A DNA stretch of 64,000 nt from positions 1-64,000 of the forward strand of contig CAMCCC010000007.1 in the NCBI GenBank assembly GCA_945873205.1, given 5' to 3'. Source of the stretch: an uncultured bacterium. GTDB taxonomy: Bacteria; Bacillota; Clostridia; Oscillospirales; Oscillospiraceae. A model generated the notes under the pieces. That model searched no databases, had not been told where the DNA came from, and worked only from the letters and a program-made list of their open reading frames with translations. Both the position numbers and the translations under genes were made by a program. Shown one piece after another: positions 7,890 through 16,308 of the stretch (its first letter is position 1; every line of letters begins with the position of its first letter).

Positions 7890-7921
7890 AAAGCCATCGG
7901 TTCTTGGGAACCGATGGCTTT
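7890..7921. terminator. Bidirectional intrinsic terminator
   Basis: A 14-bp perfect stem (AAAGCCATCGGTTC, 7890-7903, with 7908-7921) and loop TTGG. A-runs and T-runs on the two sides allow it to end both the DUF1810 unit and the leftward folate operon. Its right edge overlaps the cyclo-ligase stop codon. Confidence 0.8.
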
Positions 7922-8465
7922 ATCTTCTGTATATGGTTTTCTCTGTGACCACCGCATCCATAGTCACATCCCAGGGATTGGCGGAAAGCAGCTCCACCTT
8001 CTGCACCTCAAAGGCCACGGCCACAAAGTGAGCCTTGCTGCACTGGGGCAAAAAGCGGTCATAAAAGCCCTTGCCCATGCCCATCCGGCGGCAAGCAGGG
8101 TCAAAGACCGTGCAGGGGCAGATCACCAGGTCGATCTCCTCCGGGGCGATCTCTCTGGACCGCTGCCGTACCGGCTCCGGGATGCCGCAGTAGCCCTTCT
8201 GCCAGGCGCTTTCATTCTCCGGCAGCAGGGCGATCATCTCCCCTTCCCCGATACACAGGGGCCAGACGAAGCGTTTGCCGGAAAGCCCGTCCAGGCTCAC
8301 CTCGCCCTTCACCGCCCGGTAGAGCATCACCGTCTCCGCCGCCCGGTATTCCGGCAGCTGGGCCAGCCGCTGCACAATGGCTGCGGAAAATTCCCGCCGC
8401 TCCTCCGGCAGCAGAGCCTCCCTGGCTTGAATCTTTTCCCTGCGCAAGACACGATTATCTTCCAT
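7920..8465 (-). CDS. 5-formyltetrahydrofolate cyclo-ligase
   Basis: A 181-residue cytosolic enzyme converting 5-formyl-THF plus ATP to 5,10-methenyl-THF, so it rescues the storage or dead-end formyl form. Diagnostic segments are the N-terminal LRREKIQARE, CPCTVFDPACRRMGMGKGFYDRFL (ATP/folate site) and the C-terminal DAVVTE. Length is normal. It overlaps folD by 11 bases and is the last gene of the leftward corrinoid/folate operon. Confidence 0.92.
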   Translation of the reverse strand: MEDNRVLRREKIQAREALLPEERREFSAAIVQRLAQLPEYRAAETVMLYRAVKGEVSLDGLSGKRFVWPLCIGEGEMIALLPENESAWQKGYCGIPEPVRQRSREIAPEEIDLVICPCTVFDPACRRMGMGKGFYDRFLPQCSKAHFVAVAFEVQKVELLSANPWDVTMDAVVTEKTIYRR

Positions 8466-9342
8466 GCAGGCTCCCTTCCGCCGCCTGGATCACGTGCCGC
8501 ATCAGCACCGCGGAGGTGACTTGCCCCACGCCGCCGGGCACCGGGCTGATGGCGGCCACAATGGGCTCCACTTTTTCAAAGGCCGCATCGCCCACGAAGC
8601 TACCCAGGCCGCCCCGCTGGTTGGGTCGCAGGGCATCCCAGTTCATAGAAACGTCCAGCAGCACCTGGCCGGGCCGCACAAAGTCCCTAGTGATCAGTCC
8701 GGGCACACCGGCGGCGCCGATGATAATATCGGCTTGGCGGCAGATCTCTGCCATGTTCTCCGTGCGGCTGTGGCAGACGGTGACCGTTGCGTCCAGCCCC
8801 AGCAGCAGCATGGCCAGCGGCCGGCCCACCACCAGGCTCCGTCCGATCACAACCGCCTGCCTGCCCCGGCAGGGGATGCCATAGTGCTTCAGCATCTCCA
8901 CGCAGGCCTGGGCTGTGCAGGGCGGGAAGCCCTGCCCCCGGCCCATAAACAGGGCCGCATTGGCGGCGGGGGTGCAGCAATCCACATCCTTCTCCGGGGC
9001 CAGACAGGAGCAGATCTCCTGCTGCACCGCCGCCAGTTCCCCCGGCAGAGGCCGCAGGATCAGGCAGCCATGGATGCTGCTGTCGGTGTTGATTTGGTGG
9101 ATCAGGTCAAACAGCTCCTGCCGCCGCACCGACGAGGGCAGGATGAACCGTTCCAGCGCCACGCCCGCCGCTTCCGCCGCCCGCTGGGCACTTTTCTCAT
9201 AGGAAATGTCGTCCTCGCCCGCTCCGCAGCGGATGATGGCCAGCTTGGGCCGCACGCCCTGTCCCGCCAGCGCCGCCGCCCGGGTCCTGGATTCTTCGTT
9301 CATGGCGGCAGCGACATCCTTGCCCAGCAACTGTTTTGCCAT
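8455..9342 (-). CDS. folD: FolD-type methylene-THF dehydrogenase, cyclohydrolase residues replaced
   Basis: A 295-residue FolD-family protein with the usual two domains and the NAD(P) site (VVIGRSLVVGRPLAMLL) and PVPGGVGQVTSAVL signature. When laid against E. coli FolD, the YxxxK catalytic lysine (Lys54) becomes Ala52 (YEKSA at 48-52). The partner glutamine in VQLPLP becomes Leu96 in LILRPLP. Asp121 of KDVD is kept. Lys and Gln carry the cyclohydrolase step, so this protein is probably dehydrogenase only. A separate FchA-type cyclohydrolase gene lies immediately upstream, consistent with split activities. It oxidises methylene-THF to methenyl-THF or runs in reverse. Confidence 0.9.
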   Translation of the reverse strand: MAKQLLGKDVAAAMNEESRTRAAALAGQGVRPKLAIIRCGAGEDDISYEKSAQRAAEAAGVALERFILPSSVRRQELFDLIHQINTDSSIHGCLILRPLPGELAAVQQEICSCLAPEKDVDCCTPAANAALFMGRGQGFPPCTAQACVEMLKHYGIPCRGRQAVVIGRSLVVGRPLAMLLLGLDATVTVCHSRTENMAEICRQADIIIGAAGVPGLITRDFVRPGQVLLDVSMNWDALRPNQRGGLGSFVGDAAFEKVEPIVAAISPVPGGVGQVTSAVLMRHVIQAAEGSLHGR

Positions 9343-9352
9343 GGCTCCTCCC

Positions 9353-9976
9353 TTACCGCAAAAGTGCGGCTTTCACATCGTCGTAAATTTTCTCTGCCAG
9401 CGCCCCATAGCGCTGCTGCATCTGCCGGCAGGCGGTATTGAGCCTGTCCGCTTCCGCCCGGTCCTGCAGGCTCTTTGTGTTGATATACACATTCAGTGCC
9501 GCCGCGTCAAGCCCTGCTTTCAGCAAGGCCGCGCCGCAGCCGGCGTCAGATACCGCCAGCCGGGAGCCTTTCTCCGCCATCACCGCCACCTGTTCCATGG
9601 CCCGGCAGCAGAGCTCCATCATCTCCACCGGGGCCTGGCAGGCCCGGAGGGTGGCCGCCTCCAACACAGCGTCCCGGTCAGGAGCATCCCTGGGCAGCTT
9701 ATAGGCGGCGGCCAGGGGCTCAAAGCCCTCCGCGTCCTCCTGCACCATGTCCAGCAATTGCAGGCGCAGCGCCTCCAGCTCTGCCATGGCGGCTTTGATT
9801 TCCTCCTCCACCGGGGCATAGCTCTTTTTCCCAACAGTCAGCGCGCCCACCATGCCACCCAGGGCTGCGCCCAGGGCCGCCGTCAGGGCCGCCGCGCCAC
9901 CGCCGCCGGGGGCTGGGCTGGCAGACGCCAGCATGGCCGCAAAATCCCGGCAAGTCTCCATTGTATAATCCATCAT
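9353..9976 (-). CDS. FchA-type methenyl-THF cyclohydrolase (cyclodeaminase/cyclohydrolase family)
   Basis: A 207-residue all-helical protein of the FTCD_C family. The glycine-rich folate loop ASASPAPGGGGAAALTAALG (residues about 17-36) and the later AALNVYINTKSLQD segment are characteristic. Stand-alone members in clostridia and acetogens (FchA) hydrolyse methenyl-THF to 10-formyl-THF. It lies 10 bases before folD and three bases after the methyltransferase gene in a tight operon. Its presence explains how the pathway could proceed although the adjacent FolD lacks cyclohydrolase residues. Confidence 0.88.
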   Translation of the reverse strand: MMDYTMETCRDFAAMLASASPAPGGGGAAALTAALGAALGGMVGALTVGKKSYAPVEEEIKAAMAELEALRLQLLDMVQEDAEGFEPLAAAYKLPRDAPDRDAVLEAATLRACQAPVEMMELCCRAMEQVAVMAEKGSRLAVSDAGCGAALLKAGLDAAALNVYINTKSLQDRAEADRLNTACRQMQQRYGALAEKIYDDVKAALLR

Positions 9977-9979
9977 TGC

Positions 9980-11194
9980 TCAAATGATCAGGCCGTATTT
10001 ACGGCACATCGGCAAAAGCGCTTCCTCACTGAGCCCACCTTCATACAGGGCCCGGCCCTGGTACAGCCGCAGTGCCTCCTCCAGCAGGCCTGCATCGTCA
10101 CAGACGATGCACAGGGGTTTTGTAATCATGAACTGGCAGTCGGCGAAGGTGTCCAGCTCCTCGGTGTTTTGGATGGCGATGGCCACCATCTCCGCCTCCT
10201 CCTGAGCCTCTGCCAGAGCATCCTCCAGCTGCTCATCGCAGGGCAGCACCGCCCCGTGCTCCGCCGCCGGGTCCAGGAAGAACACTTCCTTCTCCGTAGC
10301 GCAGGGCAGCAAATCCCCGTGCTCCGGCGCAGGGGCACAGGGCTTCAGCTCCCGGGCCGCCGCTGCCATGGCTGCCACATGGCCGCTGTCGGTGCCGCAG
10401 CAGCCGCCGAAGATGCTGACCCCTGCCTGGGCCATGGCTTCCATGCAGCCGGTGAACCGCTCCGGCGGGCAGTCGTACACCGTCTCGCCGTTCACGATCT
10501 CCGGGATGCCGGCATTGGCCTTGGCAATCAGGGGCACACGGGCGATTTCATGCAGCCGCTGCAGCTGCACCAGCATCTCCTCCGGACCAACAGAGCAGTT
10601 GAGGCCGAAGGCGTCGGCCCCCATGCCCTGCATCACCTGCAAAACAGCCATCACGTCGCTGCCGGTCAGGGTGCGGCCCTGGGCGTCGCAGGTGAAGGAT
10701 ACAAACACCGGCTTGCTGCTGACGCTCTTTACCGCCAGCAGCGCCGCCCGGGCCTCCGCCAGGGTCATCATGGTCTCGATCACAAAGAGATCCACCCCGG
10801 CGTTTTCCAGGGCCGCCGCCTGCTCGGTGTAAACCTCCAGCAGTTCCGCAAAGCTGGCCGTGCCCAAGGGATAGAGCAGCAGCCCGGTGGGGGCAATGTC
10901 TCCGGCCACCCAGGCCTTGCCGCCGGCGGCCTTGCGGCTCAGGGCCACCAGAGCCCGGTTGTATTCTTCCACCTTGCCAAAAATGCCGTGCTGCTCCAGC
11001 TTCACCCGGTTTGCCCCGAAGGTGGGCGCATAAATCACCCGGCTGCCCGCCGCAACATAGGCCCGCTGAATCTCCAGAATCGCATCGGGATGCTTCAATA
11101 TCCAGCTCTCGGCACATTCCTCGCCGGTGTAACCCCGCTTCTGCAGCTGGGTGCCGGTGGCGCCGTCCAGTATCAGGGGAAAACTCAGTTCCAT
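9980..11194 (-). CDS. Homocysteine S-methyltransferase-family protein (zinc TIM barrel plus C-terminal extension)
   Basis: A 404-residue protein. Residues 1-290 form the Hcy-binding barrel with DGATGTQLQ, the GLNCS cysteine and the GGCCGT zinc-ligand pair. The remaining 110 residues (CDDAGLLEEALRLYQGRALYEG ... CRKYG) resemble a fragment of a pterin-binding barrel. That is unlike plain MmuM enzymes and reminiscent of short MetH-like proteins. I use the ATG at 11194, placed behind GAGGAGG inside the previous gene, giving a 10-base overlap. In this operon it could pass the corrinoid-bound methyl group to homocysteine or THF; the acceptor is an inference. Confidence 0.8.
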   Translation of the reverse strand: MELSFPLILDGATGTQLQKRGYTGEECAESWILKHPDAILEIQRAYVAAGSRVIYAPTFGANRVKLEQHGIFGKVEEYNRALVALSRKAAGGKAWVAGDIAPTGLLLYPLGTASFAELLEVYTEQAAALENAGVDLFVIETMMTLAEARAALLAVKSVSSKPVFVSFTCDAQGRTLTGSDVMAVLQVMQGMGADAFGLNCSVGPEEMLVQLQRLHEIARVPLIAKANAGIPEIVNGETVYDCPPERFTGCMEAMAQAGVSIFGGCCGTDSGHVAAMAAAARELKPCAPAPEHGDLLPCATEKEVFFLDPAAEHGAVLPCDEQLEDALAEAQEEAEMVAIAIQNTEELDTFADCQFMITKPLCIVCDDAGLLEEALRLYQGRALYEGGLSEEALLPMCRKYGLII

Positions 11195-12723
11195 TCCAGT
11201 TCGTCCTCCTCGCAAAACATCATGTGTTGGGGAAAAGCCCGGTTAAAGCGGCTGTCCCCGGATAGCTCAACATACTTGCACTGATTTTGAATCTCATCCA
11301 AGGCCGTCCGGCTCTGCCCGTCCAGCAGGGCCGTGGCCGCCCCGGCCAGAGCGCTGTTGCCCACGGCCACGGTCTTTCCGGCCAGCTCCTCCGGCAGCAT
11401 ACCGATGGCAGCCGCCGCTTTCGGGTCAAGATGGGTGCCGAAGCCCCCGGCCAGATACACCCGGTCAATCTCTCCGGCGGTCAGGCCCGCCTCCTCCAGC
11501 AGCACCTCAATCCCCGCCGCTACAGCGGCCTTGGCCAGCTGCAGCTGGCGCACATCCGCCGCCGAGAGGAACACAGTGGGGCCGAGATGAAAACAGCCGT
11601 TGCCGTTTTCATCCTCGCTGAGCCATTTCTCGTATCCTGCCGGAGCTTCCTCCGGCGGCAGCAGCCACCCGGTCTCATCCACCAGGCCCTTTTCCAGCAG
11701 CAGCGCCAGCAGCTTTATCAGCCCGGAGCCGCAAAGCCCCTTGGCTTCCCCGCCGCCGATCACGGTCAGCTCCGGCCTGTCAGCGCCCCAGCGGACATCG
11801 GAAACCGCCCCCGGAGTGCTGGCCATGCCGCAGCTTATCCCCGCCCCCTCGAAGGCCGGGCCGGAGGCCACCGCGCAGCAGACGAAACCGTCCCTGCCGC
11901 CCAGGGCCATCTCTCCGTTGGTGCCCACATCCAGAAACAGGCTGACGCCCGCTTTCTGCCACAGCCCGGTGGACAGCAGCCCCGCCATGATATCCCCGCC
12001 CACATAGGACGCGGCACAGGGGGCCGCCCAGGTTTTCACGCCCCGGATTTGTTTTGCCTCTCCCCCGACAAACAGACTCTCCGCCCGGAAGGGGGTCACC
12101 GCCAGCCCCGCCGGGGACAGGCCCATGAAGATATGCTCCATCACCGTGTTCCCCGCAATGTACAGCTCGCTCAGTTCCCCTTCTTCCCTGCCGGCGGCGC
12201 GGATCAGCCCGTCCACCAGAGAGAAGGCCTGATCCCGGATGCTGTCCCGCAGCAGCGCCAGGCCGTCCGCATGCTCCATCACATACTGGCAGCGGCTGAT
12301 CACGTCGGCCCCAAAGGCCGCCTGGGCGTTCCAGGCGCTGTCCGTCCCCAGCAGGGTACCGTCCGCCAGGTCATATAACTGCACCGCCACCGTGGTGGTG
12401 CCGATATCCACAGCAGCGCCCAGGCCGCTTCTGCCCGGCGTGAAGGGCAGCGTTCTTTCTTTCCCTTCGGTGCAGATGCTGCCCCCGGCTAGAACCGGCA
12501 CATGGACAATGCAGTCCCCTTCTGCCCGGTATTGGCAGGCCAGAACGCTTTCCCGTCTGCCATCCTGCTGGATCTCCACCCGGCACTTGCCGCATTTGCC
12601 CCCGCCGCCGCAGGGTGCCGACAGCTGAACGCCGCCCCGGCGGAGCGTCTCCAGCAGGGTCTCCCCTACCGGTGCTTCCAATTCAAAACAACGATCGCCC
12701 TGAAAAGCCAAAATTCTTGACAT
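11185..12723 (-). CDS. RACo/RamA-like reductive activator of corrinoid proteins (ASKHA domain)
   Basis: A 512-residue activator. An N-terminal 2Fe-2S ferredoxin domain has Cys38, Cys44, Cys47 and Cys63 (CGGGGKCGKC). A linker follows, then an actin-like ASKHA ATPase domain from about residue 100 (AAVDIGTTTVAVQLYDL, LDVGTNGEMALG, AGGFGTHLDPKAA). Such proteins reduce inactive Co(II) corrinoids to Co(I) with ATP. Being first in the leftward operon and divergent from a corrinoid-protein fusion, it is the natural reactivase of that methyltransferase. It has its own promoter at 12757-12785. Confidence 0.92.
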   Translation of the reverse strand: MSRILAFQGDRCFELEAPVGETLLETLRRGGVQLSAPCGGGGKCGKCRVEIQQDGRRESVLACQYRAEGDCIVHVPVLAGGSICTEGKERTLPFTPGRSGLGAAVDIGTTTVAVQLYDLADGTLLGTDSAWNAQAAFGADVISRCQYVMEHADGLALLRDSIRDQAFSLVDGLIRAAGREEGELSELYIAGNTVMEHIFMGLSPAGLAVTPFRAESLFVGGEAKQIRGVKTWAAPCAASYVGGDIMAGLLSTGLWQKAGVSLFLDVGTNGEMALGGRDGFVCCAVASGPAFEGAGISCGMASTPGAVSDVRWGADRPELTVIGGGEAKGLCGSGLIKLLALLLEKGLVDETGWLLPPEEAPAGYEKWLSEDENGNGCFHLGPTVFLSAADVRQLQLAKAAVAAGIEVLLEEAGLTAGEIDRVYLAGGFGTHLDPKAAAAIGMLPEELAGKTVAVGNSALAGAATALLDGQSRTALDEIQNQCKYVELSGDSRFNRAFPQHMMFCEEDELEWN

Positions 12724-12756
12724 CGTTTTGCTCTTTTCTTATAATATTGAAGATTA

Positions 12757-12785
12757 TATTAACTGGCTTGCACCGTATTTGTCAA
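12757..12785 (-). promoter_or_regulatory. Sigma-A promoter of the corrinoid/folate operon
   Basis: On the minus strand TTGACA (12780-12785), a 17-base spacer and TTAATA (12757-12762). A second AT-rich -10-like TATAAT lies four bases further on. It drives the leftward operon from the activator gene. Confidence 0.65.
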
Positions 12786-12810
12786 GGGCGTTTGTAAAAG
12801 GAGGAGGGTC

Positions 12811-13350
12811 ATGCCTGATATCTTTTCGCTTGCAGAGCAGAACGGTTTTGACCGGGTGGCCCCGCTGTGTATGGAGGCCCTGGTCCCCCGGCCGGAGGTG
12901 CGGGAGATGTGCGCCTCCGGCCGCTGCCAGCGCTATGACCATTGCTGGAGCTGTCCCCCCGCCTGCGGCAGCCTGGAACACACGGCCAGGCAGATGGCCG
13001 CCTACCGCCGGGGTATCATTGTCCAGACCCTGGGGCAGCTGCGGGACGCCTTCGATTATGAGGGCATCCAGGCCACCCAGGAGCGGCACAAAGCCGCTTT
13101 TGCCGCTCTGGCCCGGCAGGCCCGCTGCCTCTGGCCGGACTGCCTGCCCCTGACTGCCGGCAGCTGCACCCTCTGCCATAAATGTACCTGGCCGGACAGA
13201 CCCTGCCGTTTCCCCCAGAAGCGGCTCTCCTCCATGGAGGCCTATGGCCTGCTGGTTAGCGATGTGTGCCTCCGCTCCGGCCTTGCCTACAACTACGGGC
13301 CGGACACCATAAGTTTCACCTCATGCGTATTATTTGAAAAGGAGCCATAA
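12811..13350 (+). CDS. DUF2284 cysteine-rich putative metal-binding protein
   Basis: A 179-residue protein rich in cysteines (MCASGRCQRYDHCWSCPPACGS near 35-55 and CTLCHKCTWPDRPC near 124-137). These are the two knuckles of the DUF2284 family, predicted to hold iron-sulfur or other metal. Family members are common beside UroD-type corrinoid methyltransferases in anaerobes, but the role is unproven. The start has a strong AAAGGAGGAG site. The stop is only four bases from the next start, so the two are coupled. Confidence 0.85.
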   Translation: MPDIFSLAEQNGFDRVAPLCMEALVPRPEVREMCASGRCQRYDHCWSCPPACGSLEHTARQMAAYRRGIIVQTLGQLRDAFDYEGIQATQERHKAAFAALARQARCLWPDCLPLTAGSCTLCHKCTWPDRPCRFPQKRLSSMEAYGLLVSDVCLRSGLAYNYGPDTISFTSCVLFEKEP

Positions 13351-13354
13351 CGCC

Positions 13355-15070
13355 ATGCAAAGCCCAAAAGAAATCTTCCTTGAACTTCTGAAGCCCGACG
13401 GAAAGCCGGAGCGGCAGTTGAAACAGTACGAAGCGCTGACCCTGGCGCTGTGGGACCCCATCAACGGCTACCTCCGGGGCAACCGCCAGCGGGGCTGCAC
13501 CAGTCAGGACCGCTGGGGCACCACCATCATGTGGCCTGCTGAGGCTCCCGGCCCCATGCCCCATATTACCCAGGAAAACAAGGTCTGCCCGGACATCACC
13601 CGCTGGCGGGACTTTGTCCATGCCCCGGACCTTGAGGCCAACTGCGCCCAGGGCTGGGAGGAGTGCCGGGCACTGGCCCGGGAGAAGGCGGGCGAGGACA
13701 GGCTGATCGCCGGCTTCATGGGCACCGGCATCTTTGAGCAGTGCCACTTCCTCATGGGCTTTGAGGACACCCTCACCAACCTCTATGAGCACCCCCAGGA
13801 GATGCACGAGCTGATCGATTACATCACCGATTACCGCATCCGCTATGTGAAGATGCTCATTGACAACCTCCACCCCGACCTGATCTTCTCCCATGACGAC
13901 TGGGGCACCAAGGACGCCCTGTTCATGAAGCCGGAGATGTGGCGGGAGTTCTTCAAGGAGCCGTACCGCCGGTTCTACGGGTACATCCGCTCCCGGGGCG
14001 TCATTGCCCTGCACCACGCGGATTCCTACCTGGTTCCCATTGTGGAGGACATGGTGGAGCTGGGCATCCAGGTCTGGCAGGGCGTCCTGCCGGAGAACGA
14101 CATTCCCGCCCTCCAGCGGCAGCTGCAGGGCCGCATGGTGCTCATGGGCGGCATCGGCGCCGCCATTGACCGGCCCGACGCCACCGAGAGCGAGGTGCGC
14201 AGCTATGTGAGCCAGGCCCTGGAGGCCTATTGCCCCGGCGGCCACTACATTCCTTGCATCACCTATGGCATGTTCGGCACAGTCTACCCCCATGTTGACC
14301 CGCTGATCGATGACGAGATCGACCGCTATAACAGCACCCTGCACATGCCCGCCGTAGCCTGTGACCCGATTCCCCGGCGGAAGCTGGCGGCAAAGCAGAC
14401 CGTGGCGGTAAAGGCTCAGGAGGAAACAGGTTCCGACCTGCTCTCCGCCCTGTCTCTGGCCCTGTGCAAGGGGCAGCGGAAGAAGGTGCTCCAGCTGTGC
14501 CAGGAGGGGCTTGACCAGGGTGTGGAGGCCCAGCGCTTGCTGTCTGACGGGCTGGTGGCCGGCATGACCCGCCTGGGGGACGATTTCTCCGCCGGCCGGG
14601 CCTTTGTGCCGGAGATGCTGATGGCCGCCCGCTGCATGACCGCCGCCCTGGAGCTTTTGAAGCCCCTGCTCACCAGCGGCAGCGGCAAGGTGCTGGGCCG
14701 GGTCTGCCTGGGCACCGTCAAGGGCGATATGCACGACATCGGCAAGAACCTGGTAAAGATCATGATGGAGGGCTGCGGCCTGGAAGTGATCGACCTGGGG
14801 GTGGACGTGTCGCCGGAACAGTTTGTGGCCACCGCTGTGGAGCAACACTGTGACATCATCGCCTGCTCCTCCCTGCTGACCACCACCATGAACGAGATGC
14901 GCCGGGTGGTGCAGCTGGCGGAGGAAAAGGGCATCCGCCAGAAGGTGAAGATCATGGTGGGCGGCGCCCCCATCACCCAGAGCTTCTGTGACGAGATCGG
15001 CGCCGACGCCTATACCGACGATGCCGGTCAGGCCGCCCGGGTGGCCGCCAGCCTGCTGGAAAGCGCATAA
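13355..15070 (+). CDS. UroD-family methyltransferase fused to a corrinoid-binding protein (CmuA-like layout)
   Basis: A 571-residue fusion. Residues 1-340 are a uroporphyrinogen-decarboxylase/MtaA-type barrel. Residues 350-440 are the helical cap, and about 445-571 are a cobalamin-binding domain with DMHDIGKNLV (Asp460, His462, Gly465), SSLLTTT and GGAPI. One chain thus holds both the methyltransferase and its corrinoid carrier, the arrangement known from chloromethane methyltransferase CmuA. The HxC zinc motif of thiol-methylating MtaA relatives appears as HHADSY, lacking the cysteine, so a thiol acceptor is unlikely. The methyl donor (methoxyl, methyl halide or other) is unknown. AAGGAG precedes the ATG at 13355. 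Confidence 0.88.
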   Translation: MQSPKEIFLELLKPDGKPERQLKQYEALTLALWDPINGYLRGNRQRGCTSQDRWGTTIMWPAEAPGPMPHITQENKVCPDITRWRDFVHAPDLEANCAQGWEECRALAREKAGEDRLIAGFMGTGIFEQCHFLMGFEDTLTNLYEHPQEMHELIDYITDYRIRYVKMLIDNLHPDLIFSHDDWGTKDALFMKPEMWREFFKEPYRRFYGYIRSRGVIALHHADSYLVPIVEDMVELGIQVWQGVLPENDIPALQRQLQGRMVLMGGIGAAIDRPDATESEVRSYVSQALEAYCPGGHYIPCITYGMFGTVYPHVDPLIDDEIDRYNSTLHMPAVACDPIPRRKLAAKQTVAVKAQEETGSDLLSALSLALCKGQRKKVLQLCQEGLDQGVEAQRLLSDGLVAGMTRLGDDFSAGRAFVPEMLMAARCMTAALELLKPLLTSGSGKVLGRVCLGTVKGDMHDIGKNLVKIMMEGCGLEVIDLGVDVSPEQFVATAVEQHCDIIACSSLLTTTMNEMRRVVQLAEEKGIRQKVKIMVGGAPITQSFCDEIGADAYTDDAGQAARVAASLLESA

Positions 15071-15086
15071 GCCATAAACAGAGATA

Positions 15087-15125
15087 AAAAAGGAACCTGC
15101 TGTTTGACTCGGCAGGTTCCTTTTT
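15087..15125. terminator. Intrinsic terminator between convergent units
   Basis: AAAAAGGAACCTGC (15087-15100) pairs with GCAGGTTCCTTTTT (15112-15125). It can end both the corrinoid fusion transcript and the leftward malic-enzyme operon. Confidence 0.85.
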
Positions 15126-15133
15126 CTTATGGT

Positions 15134-16306
15134 TCAGATTCTGGCCACGCCGCTGTCGTGAGCGGCTTTGTACACTGCCGCAGCCACCGCTTCCTTCACC
15201 CTGGGGTCGAAGGCCAGGGGCAGGATGTAATCGGCGTTCAGCTCCTCGTCGCTGACCAGAGACGCAATGGCCTCCGCCGCGGCCAGCTTCATGGCCTCGT
15301 TGATATCGCTGGCCCGGGCGTCCAGGGCGCCCCGGAAAATGCCGGGGAAAGCCAGCACATTGTTCACCTGGTTGGGATAGTCGCTGCGGCCGGTGGAGAC
15401 CACGGCGGCCCCGGCGGCCTTGGCCGCGTCGGGCAGGATCTCCGGCACCGGGTTTGCGCAGGCGAAGATGATGGCGTCCTTGTTCATGCTGCGCACCATG
15501 TCCTGCGTCAGCAGGCCGGGGGCAGAGACGCCGATGAACACATCCGCGCCCCGGATGACCTCTGCCAGACTCCCCTGCTCCCGCTGCGGGTTGGTGATGG
15601 CGGCGATCTCCGCCTTGGCAGCGTTGAGACCGGGACGGCCGGCATAGATGGCTCCGCTGCGGTCACACATGATGATGTTCTTCACCCCGGAACCGGCCAG
15701 CAGCTTCACCACCGCCGTACCGGCAGCGCCGGCGCCGGAGGTGACCACCTTGATCTCCTCCAGCCTCCGGCCGGTAAGCCGCAGGGCGTTTTTCAGCGCC
15801 GCCATGACGATGACGGCGGTGCCGTGCTGGTCGTCATGGAAGATGGGAATATCACAGCGCTGCTTCAGCTTTTCCTCGATCTCGAAACAGCGGGGGGCGG
15901 AGATGTCCTCCAGATTCACCCCGCCGAAGGAACCGGCCAGCAGCGCCACGGTGTTGACGATATCATCCACGTCCTTGCTGCGGACGCAGAGCGGGATGGC
16001 GTCCACGCCGCCAAACTCCTTGAACAGCACGCACTTGCCCTCCATCACCGGCATCCCCGCCTCGGGGCCGATGTCCCCCAGGCCCAGCACCGCAGTGCCG
16101 TCGGTGACCACCGCCACCGTGTTCCAGCGGCGGGTCAGGGTAAAGCTCTTGTTGATGTCCTTTTGAATCTCCAGGCAGGGCTGGGCCACGCCGGGGGTAT
16201 AGGCCAGGCTCAGGGCCTCCCGGCTGTCCACCTTTGCCCGGGCCACCACTTCGATCTTGCCCTTCAGCTGTTCATGCAGCTCCAGGGATTTTTTTGCGTA
16301 ATCCAT
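15134..16306 (-). CDS. NAD(P)-dependent malic enzyme
   Basis: A 390-residue short bacterial-type malic enzyme, oxidatively decarboxylating malate to pyruvate. Motifs include LSLAYTPGVAQPC, the metal-site segment FHDDQHGTAVIV and the Rossmann loop SGAGAAGTAVVKL. It is last in an operon with both fumarase subunits, starting two bases after the beta subunit. Together they turn fumarate to malate to pyruvate (or reverse), a usual link in fermentation of C4 acids. The cofactor choice was not deduced. Confidence 0.94.
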   Translation of the reverse strand: MDYAKKSLELHEQLKGKIEVVARAKVDSREALSLAYTPGVAQPCLEIQKDINKSFTLTRRWNTVAVVTDGTAVLGLGDIGPEAGMPVMEGKCVLFKEFGGVDAIPLCVRSKDVDDIVNTVALLAGSFGGVNLEDISAPRCFEIEEKLKQRCDIPIFHDDQHGTAVIVMAALKNALRLTGRRLEEIKVVTSGAGAAGTAVVKLLAGSGVKNIIMCDRSGAIYAGRPGLNAAKAEIAAITNPQREQGSLAEVIRGADVFIGVSAPGLLTQDMVRSMNKDAIIFACANPVPEILPDAAKAAGAAVVSTGRSDYPNQVNNVLAFPGIFRGALDARASDINEAMKLAAAEAIASLVSDEELNADYILPLAFDPRVKEAVAAAVYKAAHDSGVARI

Positions 16307-16308
16307 TG

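Noticed and set aside
9206-11284. 692-codon plus-strand open frame across the folate genes
   Set aside because: It is a shadow of the FolD, FchA and methyltransferase genes, which have clear motifs on the other strand; the translation has no family features.
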